The position numbers and the translations under genes were made by a program. The notes beneath the pieces were generated by a model that was not told the DNA's origin, ran no database searches, and saw only the letters and a program-made list of their open reading frames with translations. Shown piece after piece: positions 1 to 8,378 of a stretch of 64,000 nucleotides of DNA; within the stretch, counting starts at the first letter, position 1, and the number at the start of each line of letters is the position of its first letter. Source of the stretch: Bordetella genomosp. 9 (GTDB taxonomy: Bacteria > Pseudomonadota > Gammaproteobacteria > Burkholderiales > Burkholderiaceae_B); the NCBI RefSeq assembly GCF_002119725.1, contig NZ_CP021109.1, positions 3,224,001 to 3,288,000 on the forward strand, written 5' to 3'.

Positions 1-811
1 AGTCGTTTTTCATGCCTGGCGAGTTCGTAATTAGATTGTCTGGGTCATAGACGACGCACCAGAGCGTCTTGCAGTGTGGGTGTATTCGGTAGTGTTCGAT
101 GTCGATGATCAACTCATCACCGATTCGTTTCGCGTGGGCGCGGTCGCGAACGATCTTGGTTTCGATCACCAACTCATGCGCTGGCAAGAGGAAGTCCATC
201 CGAGTGCTCGACCCGGCATAACTTGGGGTGAACTCCTCGGGTCTAATGTCGTTGATCCAAGGACGAAGGAGAGCGTGCAAGAGGTCCTGCACGTCGTATT
301 CGTTCCGGAAATACAACGACTGAGAACCTTTGCGACGGTGGGTTAATGGGTGCATTGCCCTACGTAGGCCGCGAACGACCACCTCGAGCAACTGTTCTAC
401 TTTTTCAGGCCTACTTGGCTGCGATATACACCTTGCTCGCTCGGGGCTTGGTTCTTCGTCTGGCCGCTCGCCTTGTGGAAGGACTCTTCCGAAGCGAAAG
501 TATCGCAGCCCGTTTTGTTCAAGGATCGCTTCAACTCTTGCACGCTTTGCGCGCCACTCTGGCAATTTTTGGGGATCTGCTGGCGCCAAGTCCATAAACT
601 CCTCCAGCAAATTTCCAAGTACAGCAATGCCGTCTACGTTGGGGTCTTCGCCGCATCTAAACAACCATGTCTTCCATTTCGACCCGTGTGACAGTCCTGG
701 CGGCTCCCCCGGTGCGCCTGCCGAAATAAAAAGTTCGTCAAGCGTGGCGTGCGACCCTGTGCTCGCGAGTACGTCGCCAACTACGGCACACAGGGACTTA
801 GATAGCCGCAT
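1..811 (-). CDS. DpnII/MboI-type PD-(D/E)XK nuclease, defence-associated (3' end outside window)
   Basis: An open frame of 270 codons runs on the minus strand from ATG at 811 off the left edge. The start follows GGAGAGG, and an in-frame TGA lies shortly upstream with no other ATG between. Residues about 1-75 form an N-terminal region with LDELF and GAPGEPPG that I associate with defence proteins but cannot name with certainty. Residues about 165-262 match the DpnII/MboI-like restriction-endonuclease domain: EYDVQDLLHALL at 171-182, then RMDFLLP (D206) and VIETK (E217, K219), a classic D...ExK nuclease core, followed by IIDIEHY and VVYDPDN. The family cuts DNA in restriction or abortive-infection-type systems. 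No partner methylase is visible. The missing C-terminus may be short, because the catalytic core is complete. Confidence 0.8.
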   Translation of the reverse strand, partial: MRLSKSLCAVVGDVLASTGSHATLDELFISAGAPGEPPGLSHGSKWKTWLFRCGEDPNVDGIAVLGNLLEEFMDLAPADPQKLPEWRAKRARVEAILEQNGLRYFRFGRVLPQGERPDEEPSPERARCISQPSRPEKVEQLLEVVVRGLRRAMHPLTHRRKGSQSLYFRNEYDVQDLLHALLRPWINDIRPEEFTPSYAGSSTRMDFLLPAHELVIETKIVRDRAHAKRIGDELIIDIEHYRIHPHCKTLWCVVYDPDNLITNSPGMKND

Positions 812-1627
812 CGCGCGATCCTCTCCATGAGGCCAAGCTGTTACTCACGAGCAAAAACGCCCGGGCCATTGCTAATGAAACGGACACCATTGGATCACCG
901 GTAAGATTTTGAATGACATGGAGATTATCCGATACCAGCCTCCTTATCAATCATACGGAGCGACGCGACGCCTGCTCTATGGGGCCTTCTTTAGGCGACG
1001 GCTTTTGACCGACAGAAGACGCCGACGGATACGCTCGCAGCTCCAAATTGGTTGTCGCGCTTTTTCTACTTCGTGGATTCGTATGGCCGCGGAACCCCAA
1101 GTTAGGTGAACATCGACACCAGAATAGCGGTCCAACGACGTTCGTTGTCCCAAACCCCGACAATGCCTACATAACGGCTTCTCGCAGCGTCGAAGGCGCC
1201 ACCTGGCAGCATCGCCCCACTGCCGCACCAACTAGCGGCCTGCGGCTCACATTGTGGGCCCTCACACTTGCACATCTCATTAGACCCCAGGGCTCGCTCC
1301 CCGTGCTGGAGTCCCGTTCCGGCCCAGTCAGGGCCGCCAAGCAGCAAGACAGGGCAATATCCCTTGCACGCTCTCTAGTGGGCAGCATGCATGCCGGGGC
1401 TACCGATCAGTTAGTTTTTTTGCAATACGCCAGGCAAATTCTTTCTGGCAACACAGGAGCCAGTGGGCCCTCTCTCAGTTAAAACTTCTTTGTCACCGTT
1501 TGCTGAGGCCCAATCTAGCGCCACTCGTGTCAGGTAACGTTTTGGTTGTCAGACCACAGAAGTGCCGCTTGCCTTCCGCCTGCTGTATGCAGTAACACAC
1601 CCACATTAAACAGTGCCGGAGGCGCCC
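812..1627. other. Gene-poor accessory stretch
   Basis: About 800 bp between the nuclease gene and the antitoxin. Several open frames of 60-144 codons exist on both strands (for example 1048-1482 plus, with a TTG start, and 977-1231 minus), but none has a convincing ribosome site, family motif or coding pattern that I recognise. A 31-codon frame at 913-1008 (plus) is equally unsupported. Composition is AT-richer than the core to the right. I see no tRNA, integrase or clear attachment repeat. It is probably the degraded interior of a genomic island. Confidence 0.5.
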
Positions 1628-1882
1628 ATGACTATCACGACCTTATCCAGCCGGGAGTTGAACCAGGACGTGACGCGAGCAAAGAAGGCCGCCAAGAGCG
1701 GTCCGGTTTTCATCACGGAGCGCGGCAAGCCTGCGCATGTGCTATTGAGCTTCGAAGACTATCAAAGGCTAACGAAACAGCGGCGCAACATTGCCGACGC
1801 GCTGGCGATGCCGGACGTTGCAGAAATCGAGTTCGAGCCGCCGCGCGTGACGGTTGGAACGCGGTCGGCTGATCTCTCATGA
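1628..1882 (+). CDS. Phd/YefM-type antitoxin
   Basis: Small 84-residue protein of the Phd/YefM antitoxin family. The N-terminal half carries the family pattern: SSRELNQD at 6-13, AKKAAKSGPVFIT at 17-29, then RGKPAHVLLSFEDYQRL. These parts make the dimeric DNA-binding fold; the C-terminal tail (EIEFEPPRV) should wrap the toxin. ATG at 1628 is preferred over an in-frame GTG at 1613 because GGAGG lies about 7 bases upstream of the ATG. The stop overlaps the toxin start at 1879-1882, the usual translational coupling of type II toxin-antitoxin pairs. It appears intact although its toxin partner is truncated, so it may now act only as an autorepressor or orphan antitoxin. Confidence 0.85.
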   Translation: MTITTLSSRELNQDVTRAKKAAKSGPVFITERGKPAHVLLSFEDYQRLTKQRRNIADALAMPDVAEIEFEPPRVTVGTRSADLS

Positions 1883-2262
1883 TGTACGTGCTCGATACGA
1901 ACGTACTGTCGGAACTGCGCAAGGTACGGTTTGGCAAGGCCGACGCGAATGTGGCGGCATGGACGGAAAGCGTCGATGCCGCCGACCTTTTCGTATCGCC
2001 CATCACCATCATGGAGCTGGAGCTTGGCGTTCTGTCGATTGAACGCAAGGATGCTGCCCAGGGGGCCTTGCTGCGCGCGTGGCTGGAGCAGCACGTACTG
2101 CCCGAGTTCTCCGGACGGACGTTGCCTATCGATACCGCTGTAGCGCAGCGGTGCGGCCCGCTCAGGCGGCGGCGCCGTGCTGCCCCACGCGGCGCTCGAG
2201 GAACTCGATCAGCGCCTGAACCCGGCCGGTGCGGCCATTGCGCGTGGGAACCAGCAGCGTGA
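1879..2262 (+). pseudogene. Truncated PIN-domain toxin (VapC/FitB-like)
   Basis: The frame starts ATGATG overlapping the antitoxin stop. Residues 1-92 look like a normal PIN-domain ribonuclease toxin: YVLDTNVLSELRK (acidic D6), then TIMELELGV (E46), a WLEQHVLP helix and PIDTAVAQRC. After Cys92 (base 2154) the sequence changes abruptly to an Arg/Pro-rich tail that is only antisense read-through of the neighbouring LysR gene. The last 40-45 residues expected for the family, with the conserved acidic DxxIAATA segment and VVTRN strand, are absent. Known PIN toxins need that third acidic site for RNA cleavage, so I infer an inactive product. The 127-codon frame itself is uninterrupted. Confidence 0.8.
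2152..2164. other. Putative island/core junction
   Basis: PIN-toxin family sequence ends at about base 2154 and the LysR stop codon on the other strand occupies 2162-2164, so foreign and core sequence meet within about 8 bp. Codon use and composition differ on the two sides by eye. No direct repeat or integrase is visible in the window, so the mechanism (deletion at an island edge, or recombination) is unknown. Confidence 0.5.
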
Positions 2263-3085
2263 TGGGCGCGTTGTCGAACTGCCAATCTGCCATCACACGC
2301 ACCAGCTTTCCTTGTGCGACGGCCTCCGCCGCGTCCCATTCGGAGCGCAGCACCAAGCCCAAGCCTTCCTCGGCCCATTGCCGCGCGACTGCGCCATCGT
2401 TCGTGGAGTAAGCGGGCGTGATGCGCACGGTTTCCGGCGGGCCGCTTGCCCTGCCGGACGAGCGGCTGCGCCGGCGGACGCGCCACAAGGTTACGTCTTC
2501 GTTGTTCTCGCGGATGCAGATGCAGCTGTGCTTCGCCACGTCGCGCGGCGTGCGGGGAACGCCATGCGCGTGCAGGTACATCGGGCTGGCGCATAGCCAG
2601 CGCTCGTTGGATGCCAGGGTGCGCGCGATCCACGAGGAATCGCGCACGGCGCCGATATGGATAATGGCATCCGCGTCATGCCTGTCCGGCCACGGCGTTT
2701 CGTAGAGATCCAACTGCACGCGCAGGCCGGGATGGGCGCGCGCGAATTCGGCCACCAGGGGTGAGACGTGGCGCCGGCCATAGCCGAAAGGCGCCGAAAT
2801 GCGCAGCAGGCCGGTGAGCTGCCGCGCGTCGGCCTGCAGGGACTCGCACAGGCTATCGAGCTGGCCCAGCAGCGCTGTCGCGTCGCGCGCGAAGCGTTCG
2901 CCCTCCGCCGTCAGGCTCAGCCGCCGGGCCGTGCGGGTCGCCAGTGACAGGCCCAGGCGGGCTTCGAGTTTACGCAGCCGGATCGAGAGCGCGGACGGCG
3001 TCACATCGAGCGCACGCGCCGCCGCGCTGAGCGATTCCTCGCGCAGCAAGGTCGCGGCGAGCTGCAGGTCTTCGATCTGGACCAT
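2162..3085 (-). CDS. LysR-family transcriptional regulator
   Basis: A 307-residue LysR-type regulator when started at ATG 3085 (MVQIEDLQLA). The frame could extend to 3130, but that adds 15 residues not typical of the family. The N-terminal winged helix-turn-helix covers about residues 1-60 (SLSAAARALDVTPSALS, then RLRKLEARLGLSL), followed by an effector-binding domain with GLLRISAPFGYGRRH near 95 and a Gly-rich GLGLVL segment. It is divergent from the HAD/D-threonine-aldolase-like pair at 3157, with about 70 bp between starts, so it likely controls them and itself. Its stop codon lies at the junction with the truncated toxin, so its extreme C-terminus may differ from relatives. Confidence 0.85.
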   Translation of the reverse strand: MVQIEDLQLAATLLREESLSAAARALDVTPSALSIRLRKLEARLGLSLATRTARRLSLTAEGERFARDATALLGQLDSLCESLQADARQLTGLLRISAPFGYGRRHVSPLVAEFARAHPGLRVQLDLYETPWPDRHDADAIIHIGAVRDSSWIARTLASNERWLCASPMYLHAHGVPRTPRDVAKHSCICIRENNEDVTLWRVRRRSRSSGRASGPPETVRITPAYSTNDGAVARQWAEEGLGLVLRSEWDAAEAVAQGKLVRVMADWQFDNAPITLLVPTRNGRTGRVQALIEFLERRVGQHGAAA

Positions 3086-3156
3086 TAAATTGCGCTTAAC
3101 GAATGTTGTCAGTCCATTAAAACACGGCATGGTCTTGGGCCGGTAGAGTGCAGGTC

Positions 3157-3831
3157 ATGGAACCGACATCCACTTCTGCCTCCGTCTACCCGCGCGCGGT
3201 CTTGTTCGATCTGTTGACCGCATTGCTGGACTCCTGGACCGTGTGGAACGCCGCGGCCGCCTCGGAGGAAAAAGGCCGCGCCTGGCGCGCCCGCTATCTT
3301 CAATTGACGTACGGCTGCGGCGCTTACCAGCCTTATGAAGACCTCGTGCGCAAGGCCGCCCGGGATACCGGTCTCCCCGACTCCGCACCGATGGCGCTGG
3401 AGGACCACTGGGATCAGTTGCCGCCCTGGGACGGCGCCCGTGAACTGCTGGGGGCGCTGCGTTCGCATTGCAAGCTGGCCGTGGTGACCAACTGCTCCAG
3501 GCGGCTGGGGATGCGCGCTGCTGCGCTGATGGGCATACCCTGGGATGTCGTGGTCACGTCCGAGGAAGCCGGCTACTACAAGCCCGATCCTCGGCCCTAC
3601 CGGATGGCGCTCGAACGCCTGGGGGTCGATGCGCGCGACGCGGCCTTCGTCGCGGGATCGGGCTACGACATGTTCGGCACGGCGGCGGTGGGCTTGCGCA
3701 CCTTCTGGCACAACCGCGTCGGCTTGGCGCTGCCGGCCGGCGCCGCCGCGCCGGAAGTGCAGGCGGCGACCCTGCAACCCGCCCTGCCCTGGCTGCAATC
3801 CTTCAACGCCGGCGCGCCGGCGCCACGATAA
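3157..3831 (+). CDS. HAD-superfamily hydrolase, haloacid dehalogenase type II-like
   Basis: A 224-residue HAD-fold enzyme. Motif I is FDLLTALLDSW (nucleophile D18); motif II is VVTNCS; motif III Lys is in YYKPDPRPY; motif IV is GSGYDMFG. The order and spacing fit the type II 2-haloacid dehalogenase/phosphatase-like branch, but motif I lacks the usual second Asp or YGT pattern, so the true substrate (halo-acid or phosphate ester) is open. ATG 3157 was chosen; a GTG at 3148 is also in frame. It is divergent from the LysR gene, and an amino-acid lyase-like gene follows 134 bp downstream, so the three may form one catabolic unit. Confidence 0.75.
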   Translation: MEPTSTSASVYPRAVLFDLLTALLDSWTVWNAAAASEEKGRAWRARYLQLTYGCGAYQPYEDLVRKAARDTGLPDSAPMALEDHWDQLPPWDGARELLGALRSHCKLAVVTNCSRRLGMRAAALMGIPWDVVVTSEEAGYYKPDPRPYRMALERLGVDARDAAFVAGSGYDMFGTAAVGLRTFWHNRVGLALPAGAAAPEVQAATLQPALPWLQSFNAGAPAPR

Positions 3832-3965
3832 ACGGGGCTCCACGATGCCTGCCCGCTGTCGCGGCCTGCGCGACGATGTGCCCCGGCTGAAAACCAAGGT
3901 CGGAACGCTGGACTGACGCGGGTGGCTACGCAAAGGCAAACGCTGGACGCGCAACGACACTACTT

Positions 3966-5120
3966 ATGCTGCACCAACACACCATGACAACCTCGCTGTA
4001 CACCATCGATACGCCCGCCGCCGTGATCGACCTGCCCCGCATGATGAGGAACATCGCGCGCATGCAGGGCCGCATGAACGATCTGGGGGTCGCCTTTCGC
4101 CCTCATGTGAAAACCAGCAAGTGCGAGCAGGTCGTGCGGGCGCAACTGAACGCGGGCGCCCAGGGCATCACCGTGTCCACTCTGAAAGAAGCGGATCGCT
4201 TCTTCGCGAACGGAATCACCGACATCCTTTACGCGGTCGGGATGGCGGCCCATCGGCTGCCGCAAGCGCTGGCGCTGCGCCGTCGCGGATGCGCGCTGAC
4301 CATCGTCACCGACAGCGTGGCATCGGCACTCGAAATCGCCGAATTCGGGCGCAATCACGACGAGCGCTTTCCGGTGCTTATCGAAGTCGACACCGACGGC
4401 CATCGCTCCGGCCTGGATCCGCACGGCGACGAGCTGCTCCAGGTGGCCACGGTGCTGCACGAAGGCGGCATGTCTCTGCGGGGCGTCATGACGCATGCCG
4501 GGTCCAGCTATGAATTGAACACGCCGGATGCGCTGCGGGCCCTGGCGGAACAGGAACGCGCGGAATGCGTGAAAGCTGCGGAGCGCCTGCGCGCCGCCGG
4601 GTTTCCCTGCCCGGTGGTCAGCGTGGGATCCACGCCGACGGCGCTCAGCGCGGCTGACCTGCGCGGCGTTACCGAAGTGCGCGCCGGCGTCTATGTGTTC
4701 TTCGACCTGGTCATGCACAACGTGGGCGTGTGCGGCCTGGACGACATTGCCTTGAGCGTCCTTACCACGGTGATCGGCCATCAGCGCGAGAAAGGCTGGG
4801 CCATCGTGGATGCCGGCTGGATGGCCATGAGCCGGGACGTCGGCACTTCCAAGCAGCAACGGGACTACAAGTACGGACAGGTCTGCACGATAGACGGCAC
4901 GCCCATGGCCGGCTGCCTGCTGGGCAGCGCCAACCAGGAGCACGGCATCATCGTATGCGAAGCAGACATGGGCGGCGATATCGTGGCGCGCTTGCCCATC
5001 GGAACGCGCCTTCGCATCCTGCCCAACCACGCCTGCGCCACGGGCGCGCAGTTCGAGCATTACCTGGCGCTGCAGGCCGATGGAACCCTGCAGGAATGGG
5101 GCCGCTTCCATGGCTGGTGA
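3966..5120 (+). CDS. D-threonine aldolase / D-serine dehydratase-family PLP enzyme
   Basis: A 384-residue enzyme with an alanine-racemase-like TIM barrel and a C-terminal beta domain (DSD1/D-threonine aldolase family). The PLP lysine is K49 in RPHVKTSKC. Near the C-terminus NHACAT (H355, C357) matches the metal-binding HxC of the family. Such enzymes cleave D-threonine or D-3-hydroxyaspartate to glycine or glyoxylate plus aldehyde, or dehydrate D-serine. Sequence alone does not separate these. Two starts are possible, ATG 3966 or ATG 3984 (MTTSLYTID); neither has a good ribosome site. It probably acts with the upstream HAD enzyme under the divergent LysR regulator. Confidence 0.8.
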   Translation: MLHQHTMTTSLYTIDTPAAVIDLPRMMRNIARMQGRMNDLGVAFRPHVKTSKCEQVVRAQLNAGAQGITVSTLKEADRFFANGITDILYAVGMAAHRLPQALALRRRGCALTIVTDSVASALEIAEFGRNHDERFPVLIEVDTDGHRSGLDPHGDELLQVATVLHEGGMSLRGVMTHAGSSYELNTPDALRALAEQERAECVKAAERLRAAGFPCPVVSVGSTPTALSAADLRGVTEVRAGVYVFFDLVMHNVGVCGLDDIALSVLTTVIGHQREKGWAIVDAGWMAMSRDVGTSKQQRDYKYGQVCTIDGTPMAGCLLGSANQEHGIIVCEADMGGDIVARLPIGTRLRILPNHACATGAQFEHYLALQADGTLQEWGRFHGW

Positions 5121-5286
5121 ACCTGCCGTGCTGCCGGTCCCCGTCGAAGGCCTTGCCGCGCCAGGCGGACACTACAGCCATGCCGTCGTGGCCGCTTCGG
5201 CCTGAAGGCAGAGGTTGAAGCGGTCGCGGCGCTTTGACGCCTCGGCGCCGCAGGCGATGGCCGCGCGGTTTATATAGCCGCGCGGC

Positions 5287-5305
5287 AGCGGGCCGGTGGC
5301 CCGCT
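5287..5305. terminator. Hairpin between convergent genes
   Basis: A perfect 8-bp stem with a 3-nt loop (AGCGGGCC-GGT-GGCCCGCT) sits between the convergent aldolase-like gene (ends 5120) and mmsA (ends 5319, minus). There is no T tract on either side, so it may be a weak bidirectional terminator or an mRNA 3'-end stabiliser. Confidence 0.4.
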
Positions 5306-5318
5306 CAAGCTCATGCGT

Positions 5319-6812
5319 TCAACGCATCGTGATGGTGGTATTCACCGTTCTGCCGTGCGCCGCCCAGCGCGCGGTAACCGTCTTGGTCTGCGTCCAGAAC
5401 TGCACCGCCTGCTTGCCGTTCGGCCCCAGATCGCCCAGCTTGGACCCGCGCGAGCCGGTGAAGCTGAACCACGCCACCGGAACCGGGATGGGAATGTTGA
5501 TGCCCACCTGGCCCACGTCGATGTTGTTCTGGAAATAGCGCGCCGCCCCGCCATCCTGGGTGAACAGCGCCACGCCGTTGCCGTTGGGATTGGCGTTGAT
5601 GAACGCCACGGCGTCTTCCAGGGTATCCACGCCGACCACGCACAGCACCGGGCCGAAGATCTCTTCCGTGTAGATCTTCATATTGCCCCGCACACCGGCG
5701 AATACGGTGGGCCCGACGAAATTGCCGTTCTCGAAGCCGGCCACCCGAATACCCCGGCCGTCAAGCAGCAGTTCGGCGCCCTCTTCCACGCCGTGCTGGA
5801 TCAAGCTCTCGACCCGCTCCTTCGCGGCGGTCGACACCAAGGGGCCCAGATCCGCTTCGCGATCGGTGCCGGCATTGACCTTGAGTTTCTTGGCACGGGC
5901 CACGAACTCAGGCAACCATTCCTGCGCCTTGCCGACCAGGACGGCCACGGACGTCGCCATGCAGCGCTGCCCGGCGGCCCCGAAAGCCGCCCCGAGCAGT
6001 TGGTTCAGGGCGACTTCGGGATCCGCGTCGGGCAGGATCACGCAATGGTTCTTCGCGCCCATCATCGCCTGGCAACGCTTGCCCGCTTGCGAGGCGCGGC
6101 GATAAATCTCGGTACCGACCCGCGTCGACCCGATGAACGACACCGCCTTGATATCGGGGTGTTCGCACAACGCGTTGGCGGTTTCCGCCCCGCCATGGAC
6201 GACGTTAAGCACGCCGGGCGGCAAGCCGGCCTGCAGCGCGAGTTCCGCCAGGAAGAAGGCCGAGGACGGGTCCTGCTCGGACGGCTTCAGGATGAAGGTG
6301 TTGCCGCACGCCACCGCAATGGGGAACATGAAGCACGGCAGCATGACGGGGAAGTTGAACGCCGTGATGCCGGCGCATACGCCCAAGGGTTGGATCAACG
6401 TATAGACATCGATGCCCGAGGCCGCGTTTTCCGCGTATTCCCCCAGCTGCAGACTCGCGATGGCGCAGGCGTGCTCCACGACTTCCAGCCCCCGCCCGAC
6501 TTCGCCTTCGGCGTCCGGAAGCGTCTTGCCGTGTTCGCGGGTGATCATTTCGGCAAGCTTGCCGGTGTTCTCGCGCATCAACTGCTGCAGCTTCAGCATG
6601 ACGCGCATGCGAGTGGCCTGCCCGCTGTTGCGCCAGCTCTGAAACGCCTCCTTGGCGTTGGCCACCGCGCGGTCCAGTTCTTCCCGGGTGGCGTAAGGCA
6701 CCTGGGCCACGACTTCCTGCGTCGCGGGGTTGACGACATCGCGCCATTGAGTCGTTTGCGACGACACGCGTTCGCCGCCGATCAGCAGCGGGATGCGCGG
6801 GATCTCTTTCAT
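5319..6812 (-). CDS. mmsA: Methylmalonate-semialdehyde dehydrogenase (acylating)
   Basis: A 497-residue aldehyde dehydrogenase of the CoA-acylating methylmalonate-semialdehyde type, which converts (methyl)malonate semialdehyde plus CoA and NAD to propionyl- or acetyl-CoA in valine, inositol and beta-alanine breakdown. Visible features are AFNFPVM (N153 region), KPSEQDP for cofactor binding, FIGSTRVG, and the catalytic Cys284 in GAAGQRCMA. The Glu general base common in hydrolytic aldehyde dehydrogenases is not at its usual place (MGAKNH instead), as expected for CoA-dependent members. The ATG follows an AGGAGG-like site. It stands alone; mmsB and other valine genes are not in the window. Confidence 0.9.
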   Translation of the reverse strand: MKEIPRIPLLIGGERVSSQTTQWRDVVNPATQEVVAQVPYATREELDRAVANAKEAFQSWRNSGQATRMRVMLKLQQLMRENTGKLAEMITREHGKTLPDAEGEVGRGLEVVEHACAIASLQLGEYAENAASGIDVYTLIQPLGVCAGITAFNFPVMLPCFMFPIAVACGNTFILKPSEQDPSSAFFLAELALQAGLPPGVLNVVHGGAETANALCEHPDIKAVSFIGSTRVGTEIYRRASQAGKRCQAMMGAKNHCVILPDADPEVALNQLLGAAFGAAGQRCMATSVAVLVGKAQEWLPEFVARAKKLKVNAGTDREADLGPLVSTAAKERVESLIQHGVEEGAELLLDGRGIRVAGFENGNFVGPTVFAGVRGNMKIYTEEIFGPVLCVVGVDTLEDAVAFINANPNGNGVALFTQDGGAARYFQNNIDVGQVGINIPIPVPVAWFSFTGSRGSKLGDLGPNGKQAVQFWTQTKTVTARWAAHGRTVNTTITMR

Positions 6813-6940
6813 GGTCTCCTCCTTCCTTGTGGGAATCGCGGCGCGGAGGTCCGGCCGGGGTGCGGCTCGGCTCCGTGCGTCATCGAGCCAGTGTAGAGGT
6901 GAGCATGGCGCACGGCAATAGAGCCGGGGAGGGGTTGGTC

Positions 6941-7020
6941 CACCCCCGAGGCGCTTCGCGCCTCCCCCTCAAGGGGGCGACGCTGGCGGACCGGCGGAGC
7001 CGGATCCGCGGCGTCCCCGG
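6941..7020. repeat. Interspersed GC-rich repeat, copy 1 (long form)
   Basis: Begins CACCCCCGAGGCGCTTCGCG, continues through a CCCCCTCAAGGGGGCG stem and ends in a palindromic segment around GGCGGAGCCGGATCC. It contains at least two nested hairpins. The core motif recurs at 7062-7101. I recall closely similar elements scattered between genes in Bordetella and Achromobacter; the recurrence itself is visible here. It lies between mmsA and lptF, possibly ending or stabilising transcripts. Confidence 0.7.
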
Positions 7021-7061
7021 TCGTCGGCACACGTTTTCATGGGTAAGCCGGGAGGATAGGC

Positions 7062-7101
7062 TCACCCCCGAAGCGCTAGCGCGCTTCCCCCTCGCGGGGT
7101 C
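7062..7101. repeat. Interspersed GC-rich repeat, copy 2 (short form)
   Basis: TCACCCCCGAAGCGCTAGCG followed by CGCTTCCCCCTCGCGGGGTC repeats the hairpin core of the 6941-7020 element (CACCCCCGA-GCGCT-GCGC-TCCCCCTC). It abuts and slightly overlaps the lptF stop codon at 7100-7102, so it probably serves as the lptF transcript end. Confidence 0.65.
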
Positions 7102-8230
7102 AGGCCGAGGCCTTGGCGGGGGGGTTGCCGGGGTTGTTGCGCGGGGCTTTTACGCGCAGGCGGCGCATGAAGAGGTAGGCGGCGAACGCCAGCACGATGG
7201 CGTGGATCAGCCACCAGCCGATGCCGAAGGGCACGCGGCCGTCGCTGATCCAGGCCCTGAACAGGTTGATGAGGTTCATGTAAAGCATGGCGACCAGGCC
7301 GGCGATCAACAGGTCTCCCGAGCGCCCCAGGCGAGGATTCACCGCCCCCAACGGGATGGCCATGATGGCCAGGTTCAGCGCCGCCAGCGGCAGCGCGATC
7401 CGCCACATCACCTGCGACCAGGCGCTTTGGGTGTTGTCGGCCATCAGCTGAAAGGTGCTGCGCGCCTTGCTGGAACGCTCTGCCGCGGCGCGGGCCTCGG
7501 CGGCGGGATCGGCGGTGGACTTGCTTTCCAGGCGCACGCCGTAATGGCCGAAATTGACCATGCGGAATTCGGCAGTGCCGGGTTTCAAGTCGTAGCGGTG
7601 ACCGGCGTTCAGGACCAGGAAGCGGTCGCCATTGGGCATGGTTTCGGTACGCGCGCTGGCGGCGGTCAGGACGCTCAGCCATTCCGGGTCGATGACGCGC
7701 ACGAAAACGTGGCCCAGCTCGTCGCCCGGCGAGGTCGGCTCCTCGGCGAAGAAGACGCGTGCGCCATCCTGCGATTCGCCGAATTGGCCCGCGGTGACTT
7801 TGGACAGATCGGAGCGCTGCTCGAAGCGCTGGCGGTATTCGCCGATCTGCCGGTACGCCCACGGCGACGCGACCAGCGTCAGCACGGCCACCATAATGGC
7901 GACCGGCACGGCCACGCGCAACACCGGCCGGAGCCAATCGGCCAGCGACAGGCCGCTGGCAAACCACACCACCATTTCGGATTCGCGGTAATTGCGCGTG
8001 ACCGTGGTCAGCACCGCGATGAACAACGCCACGGTGAGAATGGTGGGCAATGCCGTGATAGTGGAGAACGCGGCGAGACCCAGAACCACGTCGGGACCGA
8101 TCGTGCCGCCGGCCGCTTCGCCAAGCAGCCGCACCAGCAGCACACTGAGCCAGACCACCACCAGCGTGGAAAAGACAACGCCGGCGTGACTCGTGATCTC
8201 GCTGACGACGGAGCGTTTGAATAGAGACAT
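7100..8230 (-). CDS. lptF: LPS export ABC transporter permease LptF
   Basis: A 376-residue inner-membrane permease of the LptF/LptG family. LptBFG extracts lipopolysaccharide from the inner membrane and drives it along the Lpt bridge. It starts MSLFKRSVVSEI at 8230, with paired membrane helices near both ends (residues about 12-110 and 280-360) around a large periplasmic domain, the family layout. The divergent pepA neighbour is the same as for E. coli lptF. The frame can be extended upstream to 8623, but that part overlaps pepA and is not LptF-like. Oddity: lptG, usually the next gene, is absent; intergenic repeats follow instead, so lptG must be elsewhere. Confidence 0.88.
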   Translation of the reverse strand: MSLFKRSVVSEITSHAGVVFSTLVVVWLSVLLVRLLGEAAGGTIGPDVVLGLAAFSTITALPTILTVALFIAVLTTVTRNYRESEMVVWFASGLSLADWLRPVLRVAVPVAIMVAVLTLVASPWAYRQIGEYRQRFEQRSDLSKVTAGQFGESQDGARVFFAEEPTSPGDELGHVFVRVIDPEWLSVLTAASARTETMPNGDRFLVLNAGHRYDLKPGTAEFRMVNFGHYGVRLESKSTADPAAEARAAAERSSKARSTFQLMADNTQSAWSQVMWRIALPLAALNLAIMAIPLGAVNPRLGRSGDLLIAGLVAMLYMNLINLFRAWISDGRVPFGIGWWLIHAIVLAFAAYLFMRRLRVKAPRNNPGNPPAKASA

Positions 8231-8378
8231 GTAAAAATATGCGGGATAATCGGCCACGTTCATCGACGGCAGCCATCGGCCGTGATCACTGTCCGGACGC
8301 CGGACATCCTGCCGACGACGGGCCGCGCATCGACAAAAACCCATCGACGCACTTACGACGCATACGGGAACGCCTTCA

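Noticed and set aside
1048..1482. A 144-codon frame in the left accessory stretch
   Set aside because: Needs a TTG start, has no ribosome site, no recognisable motif, and an in-frame stop lies shortly upstream.
5313..6896. A 527-codon plus-strand frame across mmsA
   Set aside because: Antisense shadow of a clear aldehyde dehydrogenase; His/Arg-rich composition without motifs.
6827..8224. A 465-codon plus-strand frame over lptF
   Set aside because: Shadow of the membrane-protein gene on the other strand; it runs through intergenic repeats.
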